Counted from the stretch's first letter, positions 41,284-52,651 are shown. The stretch is 64,000 bases of DNA from Ahaetulla prasina (GCF_028640845.1 NC_080548.1:17729321-17793320), one strand, 5' to 3'. Numbers and translations are program-made. Notes: generated from the letters alone by a model not told the origin.

Positions 41284-42058
41284 CAGGTAGTCCTTATGCC
41301 CATAATTGGGAACAGAATTTCCATTGGTAAGCAAGATAGTTAAGTGAGTTGAGATTTTACAGGCTTTTTAAAAAACCACATTCTTTAAGCAAATCACTGG
41401 AATTATTTAATGAACTACATGTTCATAAAGTGAATTTGGCATCCCCCATTGATTTAATTTGTCAGAAGCCAGCTGGAAAAGTTGCCAATTGTGATCACAT
41501 GTCCCCGTCAGGGGTGAAATGCTCCCAGTTTGGGCCGGATCGACCGATCTGGTAATGATGGAGGTGGGTGGTTTGGAGAACCGGTAGCCAGAATCCCTGC
41601 CGCTGCCCCCCCTGGCCCCCCCCCTGTGCCCACTTGCCATTTGATGCTTCTTTCCGGCTCACTTGCTTTTCCCGCCCAAATGGTAGGAATAGGTTGTAAA
41701 AAAAAATGCTTTTAAAAGTAAAAAAAAAAAGATCATGCGCCATAGCTGATCACACCCACACCCACGCACTGTTCTACTCACCCCATGCCTCCTTTTGGCG
41801 TGCACTGCGCATGCGCACACCTCGTATTTGGCGCGTAGTAAACCGGTTCAGATTTTATCACTGGTTCCCGTGATGCCGCAACTCTTGTAAATACATGCCA
41901 ATTGCTAAATGTCCAAATACTGACCACATGACCGTGGGGTTGCAACAGTCATAAGTGTGAATCCCGATTGTACGTCACTTTTTTCAATGCTGAAAAAACT
42001 TTTTTTTTTGTTCAATTGGTCGCTCAATGAATATGTTATAAGCGAAGGACCAACCGTA
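41284..42058 (+). mobile_element. TIR-family element split by a nested hAT-like element
   Basis: CAGGTAGTCCTTATGCCC left; GCGAAGGACCAACCGTA right. Continuity resumes after the insertion with GATGCCGCAACTCTTGTAAATAC, which completes the GATCACATGAC..GGGATGC landmark of intact copies. Confidence 0.75.
41509..41863 (+). mobile_element. nested hAT-like element, 355 bp, with TSD
   Basis: CAGGGGTGAAATGCTCCC to GATTTTATCACTG. Flanks GTCCCCGT (41501-41508) and GTTCCCGT (41864-41871), one mismatch. It carries the ACTTTTAAAAGCA / T-run segment in the reverse sense of 5700-5730. Confidence 0.82.
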
Positions 42059-43414
42059 CTTCAAATCTATCATCCTGGATGGCAAACTTCGATCAATGTA
42101 ACCTGTTTGAGGTCACTGAAGTGGTGGCTTTCGGTGTACCTGGTGGCAATACGTTCCATAATTCAACAGTGTCTGGGTGAAGAAGTACTTCTTGTCAATG
42201 ACCTGTCAGCTCAGCTGAAACGGATTAGCAAAAGATTCAAAACTTCTCTTTGCTTATTTAGATTGATTGTATTGTACCCGGTGCAATAAAAGCTTATTCC
42301 GGAAGAAGGAAGGACACGCTGCCCTTTGTCTTGCCTTCTCCCCAGTAGGAGTGAGCTAGGTCATAAGTAAACACTTAGTGGAAGATCTGGAAAACTCAAG
42401 ACTCATGTTGTTGACAATGCCACCTTTGTCCATGGGAAATAACTTACTAAACAAACCAAAGTCTATAACGTGATTGTCATTTCCTGGTTGTGCCTGGAGA
42501 AATCTTGTCAAAAGATTTGTCCTTCAAAGCATTGGCTTGGCTTCGTTTGACACACCCAGTGTTCTTTGGAAGGACTGGAGATTCCCTGAGGTTTACTCTC
42601 CTCGTGCCTTTTGCTGGCAGATCTCCATTTATTTCAACGTCATTCTTTCCCGTTTTATACCGGTTTGATCGGTACGGGGGATCAGGTCATTTTTGTCCCT
42701 CTTTATAATGTCTTCCTTCTTCTTAAGTTCTTCCTGACTTCTCCTGTCATTTACCCCTTGACAACTCAACCACCTGCCTGGTTAGCTTCCTTGTCATCAG
42801 ACTGCCACTGTGTTGACTCCGCAAGAAAGCCGGAAGGCAAACTAAACAAGATAGCTGAGACAATTGGGATAGGGATTAAAAGCTCCAATGCCAGATGGCA
42901 AACTAACCATATCCTCCTCCCTGTGACCTGTTGCAGTGCAAACACCCTGTGGCACCAAGCAATGTTTGAAGGGCTAAATGATGGGTTCTCCCTTCAGCTG
43001 TTTAGGGAAGGACACCTTTAGGCTGCAATTCCAGTCACCCTTGGAAGGACATCCCAGAATGTCGCAAGGATAAATTAAAGCCAAGATGGACACCTTACCT
43101 AGCCTCCTTAGAGTTTCCAAGAAAACATGTTGGCATGTTCATCAGTTTTTTAAAAAAAAACAGTTGACAAAGTAGGGAAATATGCCATTGACAATGCTGG
43201 AGAATTGGATTTACTAGACCAAGGGGTCCCCTATCACCGATCCGCAGCCCAGCGCCAGTTCTGAAGCCCATTTGGAACTGGGCAAGCACATGTGTGAGAA
43301 GCTAGATTTGTGAAAATGGCAAGTATGCATATGAAACCATCCTCTCTCACCCCCAACCTGCTGCCACCGCTGCCACCTCCGCCAGTCGGCCAAGCTGAAA
43401 AAATTGGGGACTAC
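42059..43414. other. no gene recognised
   Basis: Unique-looking sequence with no confident repeat. A stretch near 42140-42215 (CAGTGTCTGGGTGAAGAAG) may be an old LINE piece. Frames up to 136 codons lack domains. Confidence 0.4.
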
Positions 43415-43425
43415 TATACTACACC

Positions 43426-43727
43426 ATTGGGATGCGGTGTTCGAATCCCTAGCACCATGTAACGGGGTGAGCTCCTGTTACTTCTCCCAGCTTCTGCCAA
43501 CCTAGCAGTTCGAAAGCACGTAAAAAAATGCAAGTAGAAAAATAGGGACCACCTTTGGTGGGAAAGGAACAGCACTCCGTGCGCCTTTGGCATTGAGTCA
43601 TGCTGGCCACATGACCACGGAGACGTCTTCGGACAGCGCTGGCTCTTCAGCTTTGAAACGGAGATGAGCACCGCCCCCTAGAGTTGGGAACGACTAGCAC
43701 ACATGTGCGAGGGAACCTTTACCTTTT
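43426..43727 (+). mobile_element. 5'-truncated squamate SINE with TSD
   Basis: GGTGTTCGAATCCCTAGC to CCTTTACCTTT. TATACTACACC (43415-43425) and TATACTAGACC (43728-43738) flank it with one mismatch, so the truncated copy inserted as such. Confidence 0.88.
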
Positions 43728-44119
43728 TATACTAGACCACTTTCTTGGCAAGCATAATTTCCTTCCCATTGGTGGTAGGAAAAGAACATATCAAAAACCG
43801 GGAAAGATTAAAGAGAGAAAGAAGCCCTCCGCTGCTCTTCCTTTTTCAGCCCCTTGGTACAAACTCAGCAGGACTTTGCAACAGACCACCTGCTCCTGAG
43901 GATCAGCCATGTATCTGCCAAGGAATCCATGTGGATGTGTTCTCTGCCAGGGTTGAGCAGGTTTCAAGCCAGTTGCATCTAGTCTGCTTTTTAGTCTGGT
44001 TGGCATTGAAATTTACTTGGTAAGCTCAAGGATGGGCAATGAAGAGTTTCCCAAACCACCATTTTGAACGGTACATATGGTGGACAAAGAATGACAGTCA
44101 CAAGGGCTGGTCAAGTGTT

Positions 44120-44366
44120 AATCTTACATGAGTCACGGTGGCGCAGTGGTTAGAGTGCAGTACTGCAGGCTCCTTCTGCTGACTGCTGGCTGTCTGCAAT
44201 TTGGCAGCTCAAATCTTACCAGGTTTAAGGTTGACTCAGCCTTCCATCCTTCCAAGGTGGGTAAAATGAGGATCCAAATTGTTGGGGGCAATACGCTGAC
44301 TCTGTAAGCCGCTTAAAGAGGGCTGTAAAAGCACTGTAAAGCAGTATATAAGTCTAAGTGCTAATC
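44120..44366 (+). mobile_element. tRNA-derived SINE, second family
   Basis: GGTGGCGCAGTGGTTAGAGTG head (A-box-like), CAGCTCAAATCTTACC (B-box-like), AAGGTTGACTCAGCCTTCC body, GTATATAAGTCTAAGTGC tail. Confidence 0.82.
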
Positions 44367-44630
44367 TATCTTTCCCTAACCAAGTCCAGTCTGTTGGCCT
44401 CTAATTTTACCTGGCTGTAAAGTCCAGAAATCCATGAGTAGCATTGCTGCACTAGCTGCTAACAGGAAGCTGGTGTAGATGTCCATTCCAAGAATTTGAG
44501 ATGAGTAACCAAACCAAGCCACCTGTGATGATCCAGGGTGTGGCACAAAAGCAACACAACTCAACTAAAACTCCCCTTTATTGCTCCAACTGTGCCCCCA
44601 GATGTTCCCACATTCACTACAAGTCCTGGA

Positions 44631-44850
44631 GCAAAGCTCTCACATGCACCTTCAGAAGCCTCTTGCTGCAAGTAGTCCAGTAAGCCAGGTTAACCAAACA
44701 GCAACCTGGGCCAGGAGTCCAATAAGCCAGGTTATGGAAAGCAAAGCTCTCACATGCACCTTCAGAAGCCTCTGGCTGCAAGTAGTCCAGTAAGCCAGGT
44801 TAACCAAACAGCAACCAGGGCCCTGAGTCCAATAAGCCAGGTTAACTAAA
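44631..44850. repeat. 110-bp tandem duplication
   Basis: GCAAAGCTCTCACATGCACC begins at 44631 and again at 44741. Both units run through GTAGTCCAGTAAGCCAGG and GAGTCCAATAAGCCAGG. A partial third (AATAAGCCAGGTTAACTAAAC) follows. Few differences between units suggest a recent event. Confidence 0.93.
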
Positions 44851-45147
44851 CAGTAACCAGAGCAAGAAGTTCAGCAAAGCAGGCAAATTGGCAAGCCCTA
44901 CAAGACAAGAGTATAGCAATCTCCAAGTTTTGGGAAGTGCACAGGAGGCTCCACAGATTCAATGCTTGTTCCTGACAAATGCCCAATGGGCCACCCATTT
45001 CTTTTAATATATAAACTACTTCTGGTTCTGCCTTCCGTGTTCTTTTTCCGAAAACTAGTTTTACAAGGGGGAAGTTTACTTGTAGGCATGGCTAACCCAC
45101 TAAGACTCATCATCACCCACTGACGTATTACAGATCTTCCTCTAAAG

Positions 45148-45254
45148 CAAAGATCTCCAAACCTTGGCGACTTTAAGACTTGTGGACTTCCAACTCCAGA
45201 GTTCTGGGAGTTGAAATCCACGAGTCTTAAAGTCGCCAAGGTTGGAGACCTCTG
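45148..45254. mobile_element. hAT MITE, 107 bp, perfect TSD CTCTAAAG
   Basis: CAAAGATCTCCAAACCTTGG and CCAAGGTTGGAGACCTCTG ends. CTCTAAAG is at 45140-45147 and 45255-45262. Confidence 0.9.
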
Positions 45255-45484
45255 CTCTAAAGCACAACTTGGTGTGTCTCCAGTTTCAAAGATGTGATGC
45301 TGCACTTGTGCACAATGAGGGTGGAGAGGGTCGCATGCACATGTGTGTGGGGGTGCAGCCCCCGGCCCATTTTTGGTCCTAGAAGATTTCAGGGAGGCCT
45401 TCTAGCACCAAAATGGAGGTCATGTGTACATGCGCAAGGGGCGTGGGAAAACGTAGAGGGTCACACATGCATGTAGTGGGGAGG

Positions 45485-46050
45485 CAGTGGTGGGTTGCTA
45501 CCGGTCTCCCCAGTTCGCAAGAACCGGTAGTAAACATTTTGAGTACTTCGGAGAACCGGTAGCAAAAATTCTGCCTAGCCCTGCCCATATTCTATTGCTG
45601 CCTCCCGACTCCCAGCTGATTGGCTGGAAGGAAAAAACTCTGGGCTCGCTTGATGAAGAAGAAGAAAAAAACGCAAGACACCGTCGCTTTAAATTGAGAA
45701 GCCAAGAAGCCTCCCAACTGATCGGTTACAATGAAAAAATCAGGACTCGCTTCTCAGCCAGATCACTTGGCAAAGAAGAAGGGGGAGGGGAAATGCTGTT
45801 GCTTTAAATTGACAGAGCTGGAAGCTCGTTTCTGGGTCAGCTGAACAACAAATTGGATAAGTGGAGGAATTCTTATATGGTTCAAAGTTTTTGAAGTTCT
45901 GGGGTTTGTGCAACATGGGGCTTTGTGTTTCTAAAAAGGTTTGGGCGATTTCCATTGTGAAGTATCCTGTCTTGAATGAGTTTTCTGCCTGCTTGTAAAT
46001 GGAGCCGAACTTCCGGCTTCCACTTCTAAGCACCGGTAGCTGTTTTCTGC
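45485..46050 (+). mobile_element. hAT-like element fragment with CCGGTAG motifs
   Basis: Starts CAGTGGTGGGTTGCTACCGG, then GGAGAACCGGTAGCAAAAATTC. Two related internal segments (TTTAAATTGAGAAGCC, TTTAAATTGACAGAGC) follow. The far end is not defined. Confidence 0.5.
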
Positions 46051-46386
46051 TTACAAAGTTTCCTTTATGCAGCTGGCAGGAATGTGGAATTCCAGGCAGG
46101 TTCCTTGTTAACAGCTTAATTATTTCTTAATTATCTAGTAATATTTTATTTGGGAAATGAAGAAGGGGGAGTTTGATTCCTTCCCAGAACAGATTAGTGG
46201 GGTGGGGAGGGAATGGGGATTTTGAAGTAACCTTCCCCTGGAGTGGGGAGGGAATGGAGATTTTAGGCTTGCTGTCAAACATCAGCCATAATACTAATGA
46301 CTGTTTTGAACAATATGCAGGTAGTATTAAATGAATAACTATTTTATATGTGAAATTATGACTGAAACCTATATAGGTTCACACTG

Positions 46387-46520
46387 TCAGGAAGTTTGTC
46401 CTTAGTTTTAGGTTGCTTCTCTCTTTGATGAGTTTCCATCCACTGCTTCTTGTTTTGCCTTCTGGTGCTTTGGAAAATACTTTGCCCCCCTCCCTTCTTT
46501 CTAGCAGCCCCTTAAAAGCC
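46387..46520 (-). mobile_element. CR1 LINE fragment
   Basis: On the minus strand it reads the GGATGGAAACTCATCAAAGAG and CTAAGGACAAACTTCCTGAC segments that encode the W-K-L-I-K-E and N-F-L-T region in intact copies. Confidence 0.75.
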
Positions 46521-46596
46521 TGTTGCCTATCACACTCTTGGGCAAAGCATATGAGCCATTTCCTCCTTTCAGTGGTCCATGAAAGTGCATCTATAG

Positions 46597-46704
46597 CAGA
46601 GGTCTCTAACCTCGGCCACTTTAAGACTTTAAGACAGCAAAGGCTGAGGAATTCTGGGAGTTGAAGTCCACAAGTCTCAAAGTGGCCAAGTTTGGAGACC
46701 CCTG
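46597..46704. mobile_element. hAT MITE, 108 bp, perfect TSD ATCTATAG
   Basis: CAGAGGTCTCTAACCTCGG and CCAAGTTTGGAGACCCCTG ends. ATCTATAG is at 46589-46596 and 46705-46712. Confidence 0.9.
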
Positions 46705-47140
46705 ATCTATAGTATGTAGATAATAAAGTTGGAAAAAAGATGAAAAAACATTTTTACAGAACTATAGATACATTGAGGCTGGGTGTGACAAGGAATGGCT
46801 GGGAGGGGAGGGGCCAGGCAAGGTACTCCTTGACGCGAGTGACATTGAGTTGGCCACGCCTACCCAGTCACATGACCATCAAGCCACACCCACTCTCACA
46901 TGACCATCAAGCCATGCCCACAAAATAAGCCACACCCACAGAACCGGTAGTAAAAAAATTTAGAACCCATTCCTGGGGGGAGGGGCCTGCGGGGAGGCAG
47001 TGCATTATGGGTGTCGGTATGCGCGTGCTTGCTTTCGGCACCTGAGGTAAAAAAGGTTCACCCTCATCGATATACACTACTTTAAACAGTGCTAGTGTTG
47101 TACAGTAATTTCTGACCACCATGTTCGAGTATGTCAACTT

Positions 47141-47400
47141 TGGGGCCTTTGGTGGCTTAACAGACTAATGCAGTCTGTTATTAACAGCAGCTGCTTGCAA
47201 TTACTGCAGTTTCAAGTCCCACCAGGCCCAAGGTTGACTCAGCCTTCCATCTTTTATAAGGTAGGTAAAATGAGGACCCAGATTGTTGGGGGCAATAAGT
47301 TGACTTCGTATATAATATACAAATGGATGAAGACTATTGCTTGATATAGTGTAAGCCGCCCTGAGTCTTCGGAGAAGGGCGGGATATAAATGCAAATAAA
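47141..47400 (+). mobile_element. tRNA-derived SINE with GGGCGGGATATAAATGC end
   Basis: GGTGGCTTAACAGAC head, TTTCAAGTCCCACCAGGC B-box-like, AAGGTTGACTCAGCC, GGGGGCAATAAGTTGAC, then TGTAAGCCGCCCTGAGTC and an A-rich end. Confidence 0.82.
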
Positions 47401-48589
47401 AAAAAAACAAAAAAAAACTTATCTATCATTCTAATGCCTACATTCTAATACATACATAATGTCTCTTTTCATGTCCACCTAGCCTGATTCTTCCACATTC
47501 CAGCTTCTACCTCATGTTTCTAACCATTGATAGAAACTATCCCACGTAGCACAGTATTCTGTATCTCCTTTATCTTTTATTTTCAGCGTTAGTCTGTCCA
47601 TTTCCGCACAGACTCCTACCTTCCTTATTTGTGGCTGAATAAGATTAAGTGATGTTCGTTTTCCTGTTTTCTTGGATTTCGTCTGTTTATTTTATTTATT
47701 TTTGATTGTGGTTAGACTGTTACGGGAATTTTAACGGTGGTTGTGTTGTACACTGCCCCAGATTCCAAGTTTGTGAGACAGGCAGCTATATAAATCTGCT
47801 AAATGAATAAAAATAAAATAAAAATGATATCTGTCCTTGACCCCAAGAATGTGCTCAGTCTAATCTCTGAAAGCCATAATCCCTTTCAACAACTTTCTCC
47901 ATCACTGAATGGCTCCTATCGAGAATTATCCCCTCTTCTGCTGCCTAGCAAATGAAGAGACATGGGTCCTAGGCATCCAAGATTTTAAATTTTTTACTAA
48001 AAATGGACCAGTCACACGTTTTTTGTTTGTTTTTTAATGGGCAAATTATTTTTTCCCCCCATAATAATTCCCACAATTTGACCAGTGTACAATACAATCA
48101 CTTATACAACAATCGATCCTATACTCAAATTATGCTCAATCCGGGCTACTCGACCGCCACTCCCTCCCTTAATCCTTTCTACCCTTCTCATCCTTCTTCG
48201 ACTTTCCCCACCATCCTTCTCCTCGCTTTCCTACTTCCCCTCCTCTTTCCCACTTCTCACTACCATCCTTTCTAACCCTCTATCTTCTCCTCCTTCTTCT
48301 CCTCCTATCCTTTCTTCTCCCTCCCTTCTTTCCTACCTACCTACTTACTTTCTTCCTTCTTTACTCCTCTTTCCTTACCCTTTCCCTTCGGGAGTGGTTA
48401 CCGAGCAGCCCCGACTTTACACCATTCCAACTTGTTTAATTCTACCCTTATTTCTGTACAATGGCAATCAATCAACTTATAATCTTCACACGTTTTTTAA
48501 AATATATTTTTTTATCCGGCCTTTTAACTATTTTTTTTTCATAAGCAATTCCAAACAGCAAAAATAACCAATATTCCTTTATCCTCCTA
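47401..48589. other. no gene; C/T-rich stretch
   Basis: 48150-48400 is strongly C/T-rich (TCCTTCTCC-type), giving a spurious 160-codon frame. The remainder is A/T-rich with no recognised element. Confidence 0.45.
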
Positions 48590-48760
48590 TTTTTCCTGCA
48601 ACAACAACTTTGTGAGGTGGGTTGGGTTGAGATCGAGAGTGATTGGCCCAAAGTTACCCAGCTGGCTTTCGTGGATAAGGTGGAACTAGAACTCCCAGTC
48701 ACCTGGTTTCTAGCCTGGTGCCTTGATCACTAGACCAAACTGGCTTGCTTTAGACTATAC
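48590..48760 (-). mobile_element. tRNA-derived SINE (core-type), reverse
   Basis: CAACTTTGTGAGGTGGGTTGG, GATTGGCCCAAAGTTACCC and GGTGGAACTAGAACTCCCAG, reverse of the body and B box of 10197-10425. Confidence 0.65.
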
Positions 48761-48835
48761 AGTGACTGTTCCCAGGAAGTAAGAATCCCAGTTACCTCAC
48801 CCCAAATTTTAGAATGTGCATGTAAACATATAATA

Positions 48836-49215
48836 CAGACAGTCCTTGACTTATGACCATAATGGAACCCAACATTTCTATTGTTAAATATGAGTGAATT
48901 TTGCTCTATTTCGCGACCTTTCATACCACCTTTAAGTGAATCATTGCAGCTGATAAGTTAGTAACCTGGTTGTTAAGTGACTTTGGTTTTCCCATTGACT
49001 TTGCTTGTCAGAAGGTCACAAAAGTGGATCACATGACACTGCAGCTGTCATAAATACAAGTCAGTTGCCAAGCCATCTGAATTTCAATCACATGAACAAG
49101 GGGATGCTGCAAAGATCATAAAACTGTGAAAAAAAACGGTCTTAAGAAGTCACATTTTTTGGTGCCATGGTAATTTTGAATGGTCACTAAATGGACTGTT
49201 GTAAAGTCGAGAGGT
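48836..49215 (+). mobile_element. TIR element of the CAGGTAGTCCTC family
   Basis: CAGACAGTCCTTGACTTATGACC left, TTGTAAAGTCGAGAGG right, landmarks in the same order as 33783. Confidence 0.8.
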
Positions 49216-49308
49216 TCTTTTCCCCAGGTGAGTGATGAGTGTTATCATGAAAGTTCCTGTAATGGATTCAAAGCCCCTGCGATTAACTGCAAATAGCTGG
49301 CAGCCAAG

Positions 49309-49711
49309 ATTTCCAAGATATCTCAGGGGTTGCCACAAAGAAGAGGGAGTCAAGCTATTCTCCAAAGCAGGGGTCTCCAGCTTTGCCAACTTTAATACTT
49401 GTGGACTTCAACTCCCAGAGTTCCTCAACCAGCTTTGCTCCAAAGGACCTGAAGGCAGGACAAGAAACCATGGGTGGAAACCAATCAAGGAGAGAAGCAA
49501 CTTAGAACTAAGGAGAAATTTCCTGACAGTTAGAACAATTAATCAGTGGAATGACTTGCCTCCAGCAGTTGTGAATGCTCCAACACTGGAAGTTTTTAAG
49601 AAGAGCTTGGATAACCATTTGTCTGAAGTGATGTAGGGATTCCTGCCTAAGCAGGGGGTTGGACTAGAAGACCTCCAAGGTCCCTTCCAACTCTGTTATT
49701 CTATTCTATTC
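49309..49711 (+). mobile_element. CR1 LINE C-terminus interrupted by a hAT MITE
   Basis: RYLRGCHKEEGVKLFSKA, then the MITE, then GWKPIKERSNLELRRNF, NQWNDLPPAVV and LEVFKKSLDNHLSEVM, ending GACCTCCAAGGTCCCTTCC and ATTCTATTCTATTCT. The frame remains open across the 70-bp insertion plus duplicated 8 bp (78 bases, a multiple of three). Confidence 0.9.
49368..49437. mobile_element. 70-bp hAT MITE inside CR1, perfect TSD CTCCAAAG
   Basis: CAGGGGTCTCCAGCTTTGCC to CAACCAGCTTTG. CTCCAAAG is at 49360-49367 and 49438-49445. It is younger than the CR1 copy. Confidence 0.88.
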
Positions 49712-49845
49712 TCCTTCTGTAGTAAGCACATCACTGACTTCTATAAAACAGTGTATCTCCATTGGACTGCAAGATAGCCACCATAGTGACTTAAAACTTC
49801 TCAAAAAGAGGAATTTGAAAGAGATGTAAGATTCAAGAAACCAGC

Positions 49846-50060
49846 ATAGAATAAAATAGAATTCTTTATTGGCCAAGTATGATTGGACACAGAAGGAATT
49901 TGTCTTCGGTGCAGATGCTCTCAGTGTACGTAAAAAGACAACATACATTCATCATGTATGGTACAACACTTAAAGATAGTCATAGGGTACAAATAAGCAA
50001 TCAAATCATATTAGGAAACAGTCAATATAAACCATAAGAATAAATATCATCATACATATG
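49846..50060 (-). mobile_element. LINE 3' end
   Basis: AAAATAGAATTCTTTATTGGCC, GTATGATTGGACACAGAAGG, GCTCTCAGTGTACGT and GGGTACAAATAAGCAATC: the reverse of the GGCCAATAAA module. Confidence 0.85.
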
Positions 50061-50130
50061 AAGAAACATTGATAGCTGGAAATCTCACACCCGCAGCTCA
50101 GCATTGAACCAGAGTCCTTCTGTCTGGTTC

Positions 50131-50172
50131 CCCCCTCCTCCCTCCTCCCTCCTCCCTCCTCCCCTCCCCTCC
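50131..50172. repeat. (CCTCCCT)n array
   Basis: CCTCCCTCCTCCCTCCTCCC continues for about 40 bases; low complexity only. Confidence 0.85.
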
Positions 50173-50769
50173 TTTCTTTAGGGGTGGCTCAGCTCTCTTT
50201 CTGATGAGTATTCCCATCCTTGTCACACAGCTGCATCCACTCTTATTATTATCTCCCCTGGGCCCAAAACGATGGCCAAGGCTACCCTGTCTCTGGGAAA
50301 CCCAGAGCCAGCCTCCGGGAATGTCAGATCTTTTCCCAGAGAGAGTTTTAAGCAGATTGTTTAGAGAGGGGATTAACCCTTCACAAAACACTGGTGGGGT
50401 GGGGTGGGGGAACGCAAGGCTGGGTGGAGGGACAAACATAGTGAGATTTTTAGATGCCGCAAGCTTCCCCCCTTTCCTTTCCCAGTGGGCCTGTGTTTGA
50501 TGGAAGGAGACCTAAAAGCAGTTCCAGGAGCTGGTGCCCTCTAGGCGATGGTCAGTGGTCTGAAATTTAAGGTTCTTTCTTGGGGTTGGGGAGCTAAGAA
50601 CACCTGGCTCTTGGGGGCTCCTTTAAAGGCAAGCCCTCACAGAGTGCCAATCTGTTTTCATACGCTGTTTCTGCACCAGCCAGTTCTCTAGTGTTTTGTT
50701 TATGTGCGTTTATAGCGGCTGGCATAAGTGATTGCCTCCAGATTTTTTTTTCTTGCTCTTCCCATCACC
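50173..50769. other. no recognisable gene or repeat
   Basis: Mixed composition, no domain-bearing frame, no transposon termini. Confidence 0.4.
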
Positions 50770-50935
50770 CTTTACGTTATATATTTTAATTTATTTATTT
50801 TGTCGAGTACATATTAGATAATATCTATAAGTATAAGCATGAATTGAGCACATAAAATGAATACAATTAAAGGGAACATTAGGACAGGGACGGTAGGCAC
50901 GCTGGTGCTCTTATGCACGCCCCTATTATTATTTT
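50770..50935 (-). mobile_element. LINE 3' UTR fragment (third family)
   Basis: GGGAACATTAGGACAGGGACGG and TAGGCACGCTGGTGCTCTTATG on the plus strand. Same module as 51120-51425. Confidence 0.7.
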
Positions 50936-51058
50936 TTTAATTTTATTTTTAATTTATTTATTTAGTTAGTTATATAGTGGAAAGCTATCCTGGTTTTCTT
51001 TGTACACAGAGAATGTGACATGGCCTTCCCTCATAGCTTCTTCTGGTGATGAATTCTG

Positions 51059-51122
51059 TTCCTTCCTTCCTTCCTTCCTTCCTTCCTTCCTTCCTTCCTT
51101 CCTTCCTTCCTTCCTTCCTTTC
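51059..51122. repeat. (TTCC)n microsatellite
   Basis: About 15 uninterrupted TTCC units abutting a LINE 3' end. Confidence 0.95.
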
Positions 51123-51425
51123 TTTTTTTTCTTTTGTCACAACAGTATACACAAATATAACATATAAGCAAAAGTATGCAACAACTATATTAATTTGATA
51201 TAATGAAAGGGAACAATAGGATAGGAACGGTAGGCACTTTTGTGCTTTTATGCACGCCCCTTATAGTCCTCTTAGGAATGGGGTGAGGTCAATAGTAGAC
51301 AGTTTTTGGCTGAAGTTTTTGGGATTTTGAGAAGAGACCACAGAGTCAGGTAGTGCGTTCCAAGCGTTAACAACTCTGTTACAGAAGTCATATTTTCTGC
51401 AATCAAGATTGAAGCGGTTAACTTC
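51123..51425 (-). mobile_element. LINE ORF2 C-terminus and 3' UTR (third family)
   Basis: On the minus strand VNRFNLDCRKYDFCNRVVN is followed by AWNALPDSVVSSQ and STIDLTPFLRGL-stop, a LINE-type C-terminus. The UTR contains GGGCGTGCATAAAAGCAC and CCTACCGTTCC and ends at a purine array. Confidence 0.82.
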
Positions 51426-51540
51426 TTTCCTTCCTTCTTTCTTCCCTTCCTCCCCTTTTCCTTTTTTTCTTCTTTTCTTCCTTCCTTCCTTCCTCCCTTC
51501 CTCCCCTTTTCCCTCCCTCCCTCCCTCCCTCCCTCCCTCG
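51426..51540. repeat. C/T-rich TTCC/CCTCCC array
   Basis: TTCCTTCC and CCCTCCCTCCC units; it separates two LINE fragments of opposite orientation. Confidence 0.85.
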
Positions 51541-52035
51541 GATTTATTGAGTCTGTATTTCAATAACTGTCTGGTTTGATACAGCAACCAAACAAGACAG
51601 GTACAGACTTCAACAGATAGGACCGCAGAAAAAACAATTGCAACCAGCCTGCCTTCCATTAAGGACCTGTCTATTGCAGGTGGACTGAGAAATTATCTAC
51701 AGGACATAAACTGTTTCAGCCCCTCCTCTCGAGACTCCGCTGTAGGGCGTTGCATGCCAAAACAGCTAGACAGAGAGACAGGTTTTTTTTTCCTCGTGCC
51801 ATCACTCTGCTGAACACCTAATCCCCACAGTATTGCTTTATGTCTAAGCATATTTCCCAAGTTGTATGGCTGTAGTATTTTATTATTATCCTTCTCATCT
51901 TCTCTACTACCCCCCCTTATTGCTATCATATTATGATTATTATTACTCTGTTGCTTTGCATGTACATTGAGAGTTTCTACATTGGAGAGAAGTTCCTGGT
52001 GTGTCTAATCACACTTGGTCAAATAAAGCTGTTCT
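51541..52035 (+). mobile_element. LINE 3' part ending at a hexamer array
   Basis: ACTGTCTGGTTTGATACAGC, CAACCAGCCTGCCTTCCATT, ACAGGACATAAACTG, then GAGAAGTTCCTGGTGTGTC and CACTTGGTCAAATAAAGC. The homologue of the 25940-26590 element, with a different tail repeat. Confidence 0.85.
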
Positions 52036-52105
52036 ATTCCTGTTCCTGTTCCTGTTCCTGTTCCTGTTCCTGTTCCTGTTCCTATTCCTAGCCTAGCCTA
52101 GCCTT
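52036..52105. repeat. (CTGTTC)n followed by (CTAGC)n
   Basis: Hexamer CCTGTT units (52036-52083) and then CTAGC pentamers (52088-52105) at the 3' end of a LINE copy. Confidence 0.92.
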
Positions 52106-52110
52106 TATTG

Positions 52111-52588
52111 TTGTTGTTAGTTGTGAAGTTGTGTCTGACCCATCGCAACCTCATGGACAATGTTCCTCCAGGCCTTTCTGTCATCTACCAACCTCTAGAG
52201 TCCATTGAAGCTCACGCCGACAGCTTCAGTGACTCCATCCAGCCACCTCGTTCTCTGTCGTCCCCTTCTTCTTTTGCCCTCAATCTTTCCCAGCATTAGG
52301 CTCTTCTCCAGTGAGTCCTTCCTTCTCATTAAGTGGCCAGAGTATTTGAGTTTCATCTTCAGGATCTGGCCTTCTAAAGAGCAGTCAGGGTTGATCTCCT
52401 CTAGGACTGACCGGTTTGTTCGCCTTGCAGTCCAAGGGACTTGCAGGAGTCTTCTCCAGCACCATAGTTCAAAGGCCTCAATTCTTTGGCGCTCAGTCTT
52501 TCTTATGGTCCAACTTTCACAGCCATACATTGCAACTGGGAAAACCATAGCCTTGACTATACGCACCTTGGTTGGCAGGGTGATGTCT
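52111..52588 (-). mobile_element. RTE/BovB LINE 3' fragment
   Basis: The minus frame 52566-52195 reads VFPVAMYGCESWTIRK, AFELWCWRRLLQVPWTARR, LKYSGHLMRRKDSLEK and RRRRGRQRTRWLDGVTEAVG, the BovB C-terminus. It starts (plus strand) with TTGTTGTTGTTAGTTG, the inverse of the BovB tail. 123 codons are open, but it is 5'-truncated. Confidence 0.93.
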
Positions 52589-52651
52589 CTGCTTAGCTTA
52601 GCCTAGTTTAGCCTAATTTCTTCCTCATTCCCTTTGGTCATTACCTACCTA

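Noticed and set aside
42290..42305. AATAAA (GTGCAATAAAAGC) as the end of a gene
   Set aside because: No upstream coding exon or conserved 3' UTR; isolated AATAAA is common by chance.
48085..48567. 160-codon frame
   Set aside because: Pyrimidine-rich low-complexity stretch without domain or exon boundaries.
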